The notes below the pieces were generated by a model. The model ran no database searches. It was not told where the DNA came from and saw only the letters and a list, made by a program, of their open reading frames with translations. The position numbers were made by a program, and so were the translations under genes. Shown piece by piece: positions 1-7,523 of a stretch of 11,674 nt of DNA. Location: assembly GCA_028708945.1 (NCBI GenBank), contig JAQVXV010000023.1, forward strand, positions 1 to 11,674. Reading direction: 5' to 3'. Each line of letters opens with the position of its first letter. The stretch's first letter is position 1. The stretch is from Bacilli bacterium (GTDB lineage Bacteria; Bacillota_I; Bacilli_A; RF39; UBA660).

Positions 1-210
1 AAAATTTAATAACTAATCTTTCATTACTGTTGCTCTTTGATGTCCACCGATTATCGTATTATCTTTGTTTATAATAATTGGATCTACATATCAAAAGTGT
101 TCTATTGATTTTTTTATCTTTTGGTATTCTGCATCTTCTGGTTGTAATGTTTTTCTTGGGTTGTAGTCGGCGTGTTTTAATTCTTCAATTTTTATTTTTT
201 GAATATTCAT
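1..210 (-). pseudogene. ParB-like N-terminal domain remnant, two in-frame stops
   Basis: The minus strand from ATG at 210 reads MNIQKIKIEELKHADYNPRK and continues through an SIEHF-stop-YVDPIII segment to IIGGHQRATVMKD-stop. This matches the N-terminal ParB/Srx-type domain found in phage and element proteins, often fused to or next to DNA methylases. The NPRK and GGHQR motifs are the family signatures. TGA (91-93, codon 40) sits where the family normally has Gly in an 'FGYV' context, and TAG (13-15, codon 66) interrupts it again. A good ribosome binding site (GGGAAAGG) precedes the ATG, so the start of the gene survives. The gene runs off the left edge, so its C-terminal domain is unknown. No intact product longer than 39 residues is expected. 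The family call is from memory of the motifs. Confidence 0.72.
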
Positions 211-232
211 GTTTTTTTTCCTTTCCCGCAAT

Positions 233-260
233 AAAAAAAGGATTTTTCAATCCTTTTTTT
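233..260. terminator. Bidirectional hairpin terminator
   Basis: A perfect 12-bp stem: seven A plus GGATT (233-244), loop TTTC, and AATCC plus seven T (249-260). The T-run on either strand makes it work in both directions. For minus-strand transcription it ends reading from the decayed gene at 363-944 before the ParB-like remnant begins. Confidence 0.7.
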
Positions 261-362
261 ATTCTACTTTTAACAGATTCAATATTAAATTAATAACTAT
301 AGCACTAAACTAATGTAATATGCGTGTAAGTAATCCAATATGAATATATCATTTAATTAGTT

Positions 363-1210
<848 letters not shown>

Positions 1211-1212
1211 TT

Positions 1213-1241
1213 ATCATATTGTAGCACTTTTACCCTTACAA
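1213..1241 (-). promoter_or_regulatory. Promoter of the recombinase fragment
   Basis: On the minus strand, TTGTAA (1241-1236; 4/6 match to TTGACA), a 17-bp spacer and TATGAT (1218-1213; 5/6 match to TATAAT) lie about 33 bp upstream of the ATG at 1180. The fit and the position before a strong ribosome binding site support a sigma-A-type promoter. Confidence 0.5.
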
Positions 1242-1296
1242 GTGAAGACACATTTTTTTGCATTTTTTTATCAAATATTCATCTTTTATTTAACAA

Positions 1297-1342
1297 TTAC
1301 TTATGCATAAATTTATCGTTTACTTATACATTTATTTATCAT
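1297..1342. repeat. Two 23-bp tandem direct repeats
   Basis: Units at 1297-1319 and 1320-1342 both begin TTACTTAT and match at 19 of 23 positions. They lie between the decayed small gene (1366-1662) and the recombinase promoter. They could be binding sites for a regulator or accessory recombination protein, or simple AT-rich duplication. No third copy is visible. Confidence 0.45.
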
Positions 1343-1365
1343 AGCACTTGTATTTTTGGTACATC

Positions 1366-1662
1366 TTATCCAATTTCTAATATTTTTTTTATTGATTCCC
1401 ACTTAATCCGATTCTTAATTGTGTATAAAAATACTGCAGTTTCATCTTCATAATAATCCCCATAGCAGAGTAGCATCAGTTCCTTTCGATCCTTCTTAAC
1501 AAGTATTTTGTATGGATTAATCACATCGATGTTTGTACCTTTAAATGATATAAGTTGTCATTTGATATAAGTAATATCAAGGCTTTTAGTAGGTAGATAC
1601 TTTTCTACTCGTTTTTTAATCGATACTGGAAACCCCAAGTCTTTGACTTCAATTTCTGGCAT
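1366..1662 (-). pseudogene. Small unrecognised protein gene with internal TGA
   Basis: From ATG at 1662 the frame reads MPEIEVKDLGFPVSIKKRVE, meets TGA at 1558-1560 (codon 35, in the context TYIK-stop-QLISFKG), then stays open for 63 more codons (through INPYKILVKKDRKELMLLC and KNRIKWESIKKILEIG) to TAA at 1366. A full reading is 98 residues counting the stopped position. The continuation is typical coding sequence with mixed charged, aromatic and aliphatic residues, so a single TGG-to-TGA or similar change probably broke it. TGA is a true stop elsewhere in the window, so recoding is unlikely. A GTGAGG ribosome binding site lies 6 nt before the ATG, inside one arm of the hairpin at 1669-1703. 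It sits upstream of the recombinase fragment in the same direction and may have been co-expressed. The family is not recognised. Confidence 0.5.
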
Positions 1663-1668
1663 AATAAA

Positions 1669-1703
1669 ACCTCACATTCTATCCTACCGATTAAATGTGA
1701 GGT
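1669..1703 (-). promoter_or_regulatory. Hairpin covering a ribosome binding site
   Basis: ACCTCACATT and AATGTGAGGT are a perfect 10-bp inverted repeat (1669-1678 and 1694-1703) around a 15-nt loop. In the minus-strand transcript the 3' arm contains the GTGAGG ribosome binding site of the small gene starting at 1662, so folding would hide it. There is no T-run after it, so it is not a terminator. A second small hairpin (CTAACTC, loop TAAT, GAGTTAG; 1716-1733) lies just upstream. Confidence 0.45.
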
Positions 1704-1854
1704 CTGTATCAATAACTAACTCTAATGAGTTAGAGTAATTCACAATGGGGCATCATTTTGGTATATGTTACAGCCCTCTAAAGTTAATACACCAACAACA
1801 TACTATAATTATTAATAGAAGTCTAGTGAAAACCAGAAAGTTTTGACAAAATTC

Positions 1855-1911
1855 TTATATGCAACACTATTTTATATAACTACATCATTTTCGATAGTTT
1901 TTTGCATATAA
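1855..1911. repeat. Imperfect 57-bp palindrome
   Basis: TTATATGCAA (1855-1864) is repeated inverted as TTGCATATAA (1902-1911). The arms extend inward with ACTAT (1866-1870) and ATAGT (1894-1898) after a small bulge. It could be an operator, a recombination site or a miniature element core. No flanking target duplication is evident. Confidence 0.5.
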
Positions 1912-2041
1912 ATTGTTTTATAATTATAATTACACTAATTTGCTTTCAGTAATCTCAATTAAATATGCAATTGTTATCACAACATTATCGCAGGTCATAT
2001 TCTCAGCAAAAATCATTTTTTTTGATAATTTTTTCACAAAT

Positions 2042-2176
2042 TTAACAATTCTTTGTATCTGTAACTATCATATAAAATGAGTTTGTGTTATTGATTTCAA
2101 AACTAATTTTTATTATATTAAAAGTTTTTTCTATCGCTTTCTTTGATATCAAGTTTTTTAATCTATCTTGATTCAT
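2042..2176 (-). pseudogene. AbiEii-like toxin remnant
   Basis: The ATG at 2176 overlaps the TGA of the AbiEi gene (TGATG), the coupling expected of an abiEi-abiEii pair. The product begins MNQDRLKNLISKKA, which resembles the start of AbiEii/AbiGii nucleotidyltransferase toxins. It then jumps to a segment FNIIKISFEINNTNS, similar to a later part of that family, and stops after 44 residues at TAA 2042. Full-length AbiEii proteins are about 250-300 residues, so most of the gene, including the nucleotidyltransferase active site, is gone. The call rests mainly on position and the first 14 residues. The later resemblance is weaker. Confidence 0.5.
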
Positions 2177-2769
2177 CATAATAAAATCCTCATGTATTCA
2201 CTTAATTTTTCTTTAACATTTAAAATTTCTGCATATTTATATAGTTTGATAGAGTTTCTTGTCTTTAATGAAGCATATTGTTGCATAGCTTTCGTAAAAA
2301 TTTCTGCATCCATTTTATCTTTGTTTTTGACAATGTCGCAAATTGTTCTTTCAATATCGTATACAAAGATTCTATTTCCAAAATTTGTTTTTGCTTCTAC
2401 AACTCCTAAATTTAATGTTTCTTTTTTCACATAGTTTAAAGATACATTTTTATTTTTTAGCAAACTACCACTATAATTATATGGAACTGTAATATCAATA
2501 ATGATCGGAATTCTATCTGATAAATTATGAAAATACAAAGCAGTTGCAAGTGAAAATACTGCATCTTTATTCACAATTTGCAGTTTATAATATATATCAA
2601 CCAATTCAGTAGACAACATATAAATACCACGATCAATCCGTTCTAATTTATTTTCTTTTACTAAATTAGTTAAAAATGCACAAGAAATCCCATGAGCTTT
2701 AATTTCTTTTGTTGTAACATATCCATTATTTTTATTTGCTAATTCAATAATCTTTTCATAGTTATTCAT
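2176..2769 (-). CDS. AbiEi-family type IV antitoxin
   Basis: A 197-residue protein of the AbiEi family, the antitoxin and autorepressor of the AbiE abortive-infection/toxin-antitoxin systems. Residues 1-55 (MNNYEKIIELANKNNGYVTT, then HGISCAFLTNLVKENKLERI) form the N-terminal winged helix that binds the operator. The remainder includes SLATALYFHNLSDRIP, a DITVPYNY stretch and VYDIERTICDIVKNKDKMD, all typical of the antitoxin domain. Length and both domains are complete and no stop interrupts it. The start is supported by GAAAGGAAAT 9-17 nt upstream and by a TATAAT promoter. The toxin partner that should follow is reduced to a 44-codon remnant overlapping the stop codon, so this antitoxin is an orphan. 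It might still repress its own promoter or counter a related toxin elsewhere. Confidence 0.85.
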   Translation of the reverse strand: MNNYEKIIELANKNNGYVTTKEIKAHGISCAFLTNLVKENKLERIDRGIYMLSTELVDIYYKLQIVNKDAVFSLATALYFHNLSDRIPIIIDITVPYNYSGSLLKNKNVSLNYVKKETLNLGVVEAKTNFGNRIFVYDIERTICDIVKNKDKMDAEIFTKAMQQYASLKTRNSIKLYKYAEILNVKEKLSEYMRILL

Positions 2770-2796
2770 AAATTTTCCATTTCCTTTCTCTAGGAA

Positions 2797-2825
2797 ATTA
2801 TAACTTTTTTCCTTGGAAAAGTAAA
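2797..2825 (-). promoter_or_regulatory. AbiEi promoter with operator-like inverted repeat
   Basis: On the minus strand, TTTACT (2825-2820), a 17-bp spacer and a perfect TATAAT (2802-2797) lie 28 bp upstream of the AbiEi start. Plus-strand TTTTCC-TT-GGAAAA (2807-2820), an inverted repeat, fills the spacer, and another TTTCC/GGAAA pair (2780-2784, 2793-2797) flanks the transcription start. AbiEi proteins repress their own promoters through inverted repeats, so this is a natural candidate operator. Confidence 0.6.
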
Positions 2826-2958
2826 TTAGTTTTTTATTTTGGTTATATTCTTTTGTGTATTTTAGTTAAATTACTTATTTACCTTATCCCTTTACATTAA
2901 AGTGACTTTTTTTGTAATGTTCCAAAATAAAAATATTCTATTTTTTATCAATTAGTGG

Positions 2959-2964
2959 TATAAT
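2959..2964 (+). promoter_or_regulatory. -10 element for the winged-helix/nuclease-like gene
   Basis: TATAAT at 2959-2964 is preceded by TGG, giving an extended -10 (TGGTATAAT), and lies 29 bp before the ATG at 2994. No good -35 is visible at the usual spacing, which is common for extended -10 promoters. It diverges from the AbiEi promoter across a 224-bp spacer. Confidence 0.5.
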
Positions 2965-2993
2965 TTTAATAAGAGAATAGTGAAGGTGATAAA

Positions 2994-3656
2994 ATGAATG
3001 GTTTTAATTATGAAGAAAATTTAGTAAAAACTTTCTCATCATTTTTAGAAAAAAAGCAAGATATCATCATAAAAGAAATGCCTATTAGATGGGGAAACAT
3101 TGATATAGTTACCGTTAAAAACAATACTATACCTTTCAATACGGAACAATGTAAAATTTTATCAAAACCATCTGCGGCGAAAATATTTCTAAAAATCAAA
3201 AATCAAAGACCTATTTCAAAAAATGCAATAATGGAAATAGCTGGAATAAGTAATTCTACTGCAACTTCTATGCTAAGAGAATTAATAAAAACTAATTTAA
3301 TAAAAAAAGTTGATAACTTTTATTACAGGAATATTGCATTTGAATTCCCAAAGGTTATAATAACAGGATTTGAGGCAAAGCTACATGACTATAATAAAGC
3401 TTTCTTCCAGGCTTCAATCAATAAAGACTATGTCGATTATAGTTATATTGTTTTTCCAATGGTTGAAGCAATAAAAATACATAATAAGAACTATCAATTT
3501 CTTAAAGATAATGGTATCGGAATTATTGGAGTTACTCATAAAAAATATTCTGTACTTTTACAAGCATCTTCAAAAAATGAAATAAAAAAATATGTTAGAT
3601 TAATAAATTTAGTTCAATCATATTTATTATCAGAAAAAGCCCTAACTAATAATTAG
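2994..3656 (+). CDS. Winged-helix protein with PD-(D/E)XK nuclease-like halves
   Basis: A 220-residue cytoplasmic protein. Residues 24-41 (IIIKEMPIRWGNIDIVTV) and 121-156 (VIITGFEAKLHDYNKAFFQA, then a YIVFP strand) look like the two conserved parts of a PD-(D/E)XK nuclease fold. Candidate metal ligands are E28, D37, E127 and K129, with Q139 following in the helix as in Mrr- and TnsA-like families. Residues 60-115 (SAAKIFLKIKN, then ISKNAIMEIAGISNSTATSM) form a helix-turn-helix/winged helix, placed between the two halves rather than at an end. GIGIIGV (174-180) fits the later nuclease strand. AAGGTGATAAA precedes the ATG and an extended -10 lies upstream. The gene is monocistronic and its last 15 bases overlap the convergent operon inside a shared terminator. 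It could be a site-specific defence nuclease or a regulator with a dead nuclease fold. The fold call is mine and untested. Confidence 0.55.
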   Translation: MNGFNYEENLVKTFSSFLEKKQDIIIKEMPIRWGNIDIVTVKNNTIPFNTEQCKILSKPSAAKIFLKIKNQRPISKNAIMEIAGISNSTATSMLRELIKTNLIKKVDNFYYRNIAFEFPKVIITGFEAKLHDYNKAFFQASINKDYVDYSYIVFPMVEAIKIHNKNYQFLKDNGIGIIGVTHKKYSVLLQASSKNEIKKYVRLINLVQSYLLSEKALTNN

Positions 3657-3669
3657 TTGGGCTTTTTTT
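3634..3669. terminator. Shared bidirectional terminator
   Basis: GCCCTAACTAAT/ATTAGTTGGGC (3639-3662) forms an 11-bp stem with one bulged T, flanked by AAAAA on the left and seven T on the right. It ends the plus-strand gene at 3656 and the minus-strand operon ending at 3642. Both stop codons lie inside the hairpin. Confidence 0.85.
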
Positions 3670-4853
3670 ATAAACAACTCTATTCCAAGTAGCCAATCTT
3701 CCAGATGTGACGATGCCTTTTTTAATACATTTTGTAACTCAGCATAATTAGGTATAGTGTTATATATATCACTATACATTTTAATTGCAAACTCAATCTT
3801 TCTTTTTGTGAATTTAATTCTTTCTTCAATACTCTCAATATCGTTTGCTTCGGCAGACATTATTGACAACGCTTCCCAATATTGATGTTCTAAGTCAACA
3901 AACGAGACGTCATCAGAATCATTAAAAGCAGTAGTATCTATTTTCGTATTAGATTTTAACACATCAACATCAAAGTTTTTTGCTATTTCATTTATCGTTT
4001 CAAATGGTAAATATGTTAATAATGGTAATGATAAATATTTTTTCTTCCTTCGCCCAAATATATCCACTCCATCAAATCGTGCGGTATTAAATTTTCTTAA
4101 ATTATTAAACCAACCACTAGCTATATAGTCACAATTTAACATGTTAAATAGCAACGAATTAACAAAAGTATATCCCACAATGACACTAAAATCTTTCTTT
4201 TGTAAAGAATATATAAAATATAATATGTTAGATAGTGTTTCCGGATCTATAGACTCGTAATTATTATTAGCATTTGTATCATAGTTTATAACTAAATAAA
4301 TCCCATTATTATTGTAATCCTTATTTTCTTCTACTAAATCTAGCAATATTTCATCAACATCGTTTTTACTATGGAATAATTTTACATCCATCAATAATGA
4401 CATATAATGACTAAATTTGTTGTCGGTATCAAAATCCCTAAACTTTTTATATATATCCAATGAATAATCAAACTTCCAATCAATTGAATCTATGTATAAA
4501 GTTGGAGTTATTATATTATTTGATATCTCCTTAATAGAAGAATAGTATTTATTAAAATAACCATCTATTCTAGGATCTTTTGTTCTCATATCTCTTCTTG
4601 AAACCTCAGCAGGAAAGTCAAAATTATGTTCAAGATTTTTTAATAAATCCTTATTAAAAGTTGAATAATAAAATTGTGGATCAATAAATATGTTGTCTTT
4701 ATTTAAACTACTTGTAGAACTAGAATATGCTTTTATTGAATCAAATAACTCTTCTCGCAAAGAAAATACCACACCCGATGCTTCATCGTTATTAATTGCA
4801 TCTGTTATTTTATTTCCTTTTGCAGGACCATGCTGAATTAATACTTTTGTCAA
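3642..4853 (-). CDS. Unrecognised ~403-residue partner of the kinase
   Basis: I do not recognise this family with certainty. The start region reads TKVLIQHGPAKGNKITDAI, followed by short predicted strands (GVVFS, NIFIDPQFY, TPTLYIDSIDW, GIYLVINYD, DFSVIVGYTF, CDYIASGWF) alternating with helices. That pattern suggests an alpha/beta, possibly TIM-barrel, enzyme. FGRRKKKYLSLPLLTYLP is a basic stretch before an acidic, helical C-terminal quarter. There is no signal peptide or membrane segment. I chose TTG at 4853: the GGGAGG ribosome binding site ends 8 nt before it, whereas the in-frame GTG at 4862 lies within that site. The start is 1 nt after the kinase stop, so the two are translationally coupled and probably act together, with this protein as possible kinase substrate or effector. 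It is last in the DpnII operon and complete. Confidence 0.75.
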   Translation of the reverse strand: MTKVLIQHGPAKGNKITDAINNDEASGVVFSLREELFDSIKAYSSSTSSLNKDNIFIDPQFYYSTFNKDLLKNLEHNFDFPAEVSRRDMRTKDPRIDGYFNKYYSSIKEISNNIITPTLYIDSIDWKFDYSLDIYKKFRDFDTDNKFSHYMSLLMDVKLFHSKNDVDEILLDLVEENKDYNNNGIYLVINYDTNANNNYESIDPETLSNILYFIYSLQKKDFSVIVGYTFVNSLLFNMLNCDYIASGWFNNLRKFNTARFDGVDIFGRRKKKYLSLPLLTYLPFETINEIAKNFDVDVLKSNTKIDTTAFNDSDDVSFVDLEHQYWEALSIMSAEANDIESIEERIKFTKRKIEFAIKMYSDIYNTIPNYAELQNVLKKASSHLEDWLLGIELFIKKAQLIIS

Positions 4854-4854
4854 T

Positions 4855-5874
4855 TTATTCACCTCCCAAAGTGGAAAGAGCCTCTAAAAAACTATCCACA
4901 TTTTCAAATCTATATAAATTTTCCGGTTGCAACATTTTTTTTAAAACACTAAATAGTAATATGTTTTTTTCATTGTTTTCATCACAGAATTCATAAAATA
5001 TATCTTCGACTTCCCGGTCTAATTTATCTAAAATATTGTCATGCGGCCTGTTTGAACCCTGTGTTAAATATTTATCTATTAAATTAATTCCAGTAATCAT
5101 TTCATAACATATTATACCTAAGGAATATAAGTCACTTGAAAAATCTGCTTTACAAGCATTTCCATAATATTGTTCTGGTGATGCATATATTTGTTTTCCC
5201 ATTATATATCCATAATTAGTACTATCTCTATTAATTATTTTGATTGTTCCTGGATCAATTACCACAAACTTTTCATTTGGTGTAACCATTATATTATCTG
5301 GCGAAAGGTCTCTGTGTACTAATCCATACTCATAATATTTTTTAATCGTTTTACCAATACTATGTAGTAGTGATTTAGAAAGGTTAACATTCTCAACTTT
5401 ATCTAGCTTAATTTTCTTGTGTTTGCTTTCTAATGTTTCCCCATCTATTGCCTCTTCTATTAATAATCCAAAAAATGAATTGATAAGTTTTATATTGCTG
5501 GAATAGGCATAAACCTTAGGGAATAAACCTTCAGTATTACTTGTCACATCTATATACCTGTCAAACGACCTTTTTAAATAATAAACAATTTCGTTAATTT
5601 TATTTAATTCATACGGTATGGGACTATCATCCAATGAATTGATATATTCATCGACCGTTGAAAAAGCATCTGTATTAACAAATTCAGTAATAGCATTCAA
5701 TCCTTTTAAATAATCAAAAAACTTAGCAACCATTCTTTTTTTATCATTTTCATATATAAAGAAACAAAAAGACTGTCCACTTCTTTTGGGATTGGCAATT
5801 ATCTTGTAATTATCATCCCATAAATTATTATCTTTCAATAACTTTTCAATAGAATCAATAAAAGCTTTATACAA
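4855..5874 (-). CDS. Eukaryotic-type Ser/Thr protein kinase
   Basis: A soluble 339-residue Hanks-type kinase. With the TTG start, the ATP lysine is K51 (MVAKFF), the catalytic loop is HRDLSPDN at 187-194 (base D189, N194), the metal-binding motif is DPG at 207-209 instead of DFG, and the activation segment ends SPEQ at 232-235. It continues with a helix-F Asp and YSLGIICYEMITG. All key residues are present, so it should be active. The glycine loop is degenerate (NPKRSGQSFCFF), with a single Gly. It lacks the PASTA and membrane segments of PrkC/Stk kinases, so it is not a housekeeping cell-wall kinase. TTG at 5874 has GAGG 8 nt upstream; the GTG at 5883 would overlap that site. It lies 13 nt after the DpnII endonuclease gene and 1 nt before the next gene. 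Kinases in defence loci often act as infection sensors, but that role here is inference. Confidence 0.88.
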   Translation of the reverse strand: MYKAFIDSIEKLLKDNNLWDDNYKIIANPKRSGQSFCFFIYENDKKRMVAKFFDYLKGLNAITEFVNTDAFSTVDEYINSLDDSPIPYELNKINEIVYYLKRSFDRYIDVTSNTEGLFPKVYAYSSNIKLINSFFGLLIEEAIDGETLESKHKKIKLDKVENVNLSKSLLHSIGKTIKKYYEYGLVHRDLSPDNIMVTPNEKFVVIDPGTIKIINRDSTNYGYIMGKQIYASPEQYYGNACKADFSSDLYSLGIICYEMITGINLIDKYLTQGSNRPHDNILDKLDREVEDIFYEFCDENNEKNILLFSVLKKMLQPENLYRFENVDSFLEALSTLGGE

Positions 5875-5887
5875 ACACTCCACCTCA

Positions 5888-6742
5888 CTATATTTTTTCT
5901 AGCACGCCATTATCTAAATCATCTAAAGTATATAAATGTTCAATAACGCCATATGCTTCTCTTAGATTATTTTGTGTTGAACGCCACCCTTTACCATCGG
6001 TTATCCATACAAATTCAATACCGCTAATACCTTTAATATCTTTTCCGAGTTTAGCATAACTTCTAGCCGTTTCGTTTAATTTAGAACCACTTCCACCATA
6101 GAAATTAGTTTCTATTAAAAGCAATTTGCCAGTTCTAGATTTAACAACAAAATCAAATCGCTTGTTTGTCTTCTTTTCATCATCTAAGTTAAGATCATCT
6201 AATTCATCGGTTTTAAAATGTTTTTTAATGTCATTTTTAGTAGCTTCTTTTAAATAATCAACATTAGGTATTTTTTTAATGTAACTCTCCACAATATCTT
6301 CCATTAAATGACCAGTTCTATTCTTTCTTGCATTTGTATCAAGCCCAACTTCAACACCCGTTACATAATCTACTAAATTCTTGATTTTTTTCTTTTCTAA
6401 TAACTCCACTAATCCACTTTCTCTTAATAATTTAGTATAATCTGCTACTTCTCTGTTCATTTTCTTAAAACTATAAGATATTACTTCACCATCAATTATT
6501 TTAATTTCACCTTCACGAACAGCAAGTAAAATTGGTATAACTTCTATTACATCAGGATATTCCACGATAAGTTTCATAAACTCTTGTTCAATATTGTCTT
6601 TCCCAATTAAATAATTTAATAAGTTTAGTTGCATTTCTACTTTACTAACGTTTCTATATACCTTATCAAAATCAACATAATAATTGTATGTTGCTATAGA
6701 ATCCCTTAAACTACCTATTATTTCCTCAAATCTTCTTTTCAT
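5888..6742 (-). CDS. dpnB: Type II restriction endonuclease, DpnII/MboI family
   Basis: A 284-residue endonuclease expected to cut unmethylated GATC in double-stranded DNA. The family pattern is clear: GLDTNARKNRTGHLME (133-148), KRFDFVVKS (195-203), then LIETNFYGGSGSKLNETARS (209-228). The last two carry the D197 and E211 expected at a PD-(D/E)XK-type centre, followed by the GGSGSKLNETARSY signature. WITDGKGWRSTQNNLREA near the C-terminus is also typical. The length matches pneumococcal DpnII (about 288 residues). ATG at 6742 lies 7 nt after AAGGAGG; a TTG two codons earlier is too close to that site. It overlaps the end of dpnA by 17 nt and is preceded by both methylases, the DpnM-DpnA-DpnB order of Streptococcus pneumoniae. 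The GATC specificity is inferred from family and partners. Confidence 0.9.
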   Translation of the reverse strand: MKRRFEEIIGSLRDSIATYNYYVDFDKVYRNVSKVEMQLNLLNYLIGKDNIEQEFMKLIVEYPDVIEVIPILLAVREGEIKIIDGEVISYSFKKMNREVADYTKLLRESGLVELLEKKKIKNLVDYVTGVEVGLDTNARKNRTGHLMEDIVESYIKKIPNVDYLKEATKNDIKKHFKTDELDDLNLDDEKKTNKRFDFVVKSRTGKLLLIETNFYGGSGSKLNETARSYAKLGKDIKGISGIEFVWITDGKGWRSTQNNLREAYGVIEHLYTLDDLDNGVLEKI

Positions 6743-7523
6743 TTTCAAGCCTCCTTACTGATAAATCCAAATATTCTTTTTCTTTTTCTATTCCAATATA
6801 TTTTCTATTTAACATCTTGGCTACCACTCCAGTAGTCCCACTGCCACTAAATGGATCTAATATAACATCATCTTCATCAGTTGACGCTAATATAATTTTT
6901 TCTAATAAAGCTATGGGTTTTTGTGTAGGGTGTTTCCCGTGCTTCTTTTCACTAGTCTTTACAAGAGGTGTTTCCCAAACATCCTTCATCTGTTTCCCTT
7001 TATTCATTTCTTTCATTAAATCATAATTAAATTTATGCTTTGCCTTCTTCAAATCTTTTTTTGCCCAAAGAATCGTTTCGGTTGAATGAGTAAATGCACG
7101 GCAACTAATATTCGGTGGTGGATTTAATTTTTTCCAAGTAATATTATTAATAATTTTAAATCCTTCTTCTTCAAGAGCTAGCCCAATTGAATATATATTA
7201 TGCATTGTTCCACTTATCCAAATAGTACCTTCATCTTTTAAAACTTTTTTGCATTCCTTGAGCCATTTTTTATTAAATTTATGCTTTTCTAAAACACTTA
7301 TTTTCTCGTCCCAATCTCCTTTTTTCACGCTGGTCATCTTACCTGACTGACACGTAATTCCATTTCCAGAAAGAAAATAAGGCGGATCAGCAAAAATCAT
7401 ATCTATCGATTTTTCTTTTATTTTTTTTATAACTTTTAGGGAGTCGTTATTTATTAAAATCGTATCAGCGTTATTATAATACGGTTTAATATTATTAATA
7501 ATTTGTGATAATAGTTTCTTCAA
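6726..7523 (-). CDS. dpnA: Adenine DNA methyltransferase, DpnA type
   Basis: A 265-residue N6-adenine methylase of the beta class: catalytic motif IV (FADPPYF, DPPY at 46-49) comes first and the SAM-binding motif I (DPFSGSGTTG, 223-232) last, with KHPTQKP (197-203) between. The stretch GNGITCQSGKMTSVKKGDWD after DPPY is characteristic of the second methylase of DpnII systems. In pneumococcus that enzyme modifies GATC also on single-stranded DNA and protects incoming plasmid DNA during transformation. The start is TTG at 7523, with AAAGAGG 5 nt upstream and no ATG nearby. It overlaps dpnM by 29 nt and dpnB by 17 nt, so the three genes are tightly coupled. Complete, no oddities. Confidence 0.9.
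   Translation of the reverse strand: MKKLLSQIINNIKPYYNNADTILINNDSLKVIKKIKEKSIDMIFADPPYFLSGNGITCQSGKMTSVKKGDWDEKISVLEKHKFNKKWLKECKKVLKDEGTIWISGTMHNIYSIGLALEEEGFKIINNITWKKLNPPPNISCRAFTHSTETILWAKKDLKKAKHKFNYDLMKEMNKGKQMKDVWETPLVKTSEKKHGKHPTQKPIALLEKIILASTDEDDVILDPFSGSGTTGVVAKMLNRKYIGIEKEKEYLDLSVRRLENEKKI

Larger units (their letters stand above)
1663..2041. other. Gap without an intact gene
   Basis: This stretch holds the two hairpins described at 1669-1733, a long imperfect palindrome at 1855-1911, and otherwise AT-rich sequence. Toward AbiEi it may contain shattered remains of the AbiEii toxin gene. A 28-codon minus-strand frame (2016-1930) begins MIFAENMTCDNVV but has no ribosome binding site. 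I see no complete gene on either strand. Confidence 0.5.

Noticed and set aside
78..293. Plus-strand 71-codon open frame, Phe/Leu-rich
   Set aside because: It is the antisense of the ParB-like remnant and the terminator; composition is that of AT-rich antisense and no ribosome binding site precedes it.
1930..2016. 28-codon minus-strand frame MIFAENMTCDNVV onward
   Set aside because: No ribosome binding site; at best a scrap of the lost toxin gene, not a gene.
2168..2434. Plus-strand 88-codon open frame
   Set aside because: Shadow of the AbiEi gene on the opposite strand.
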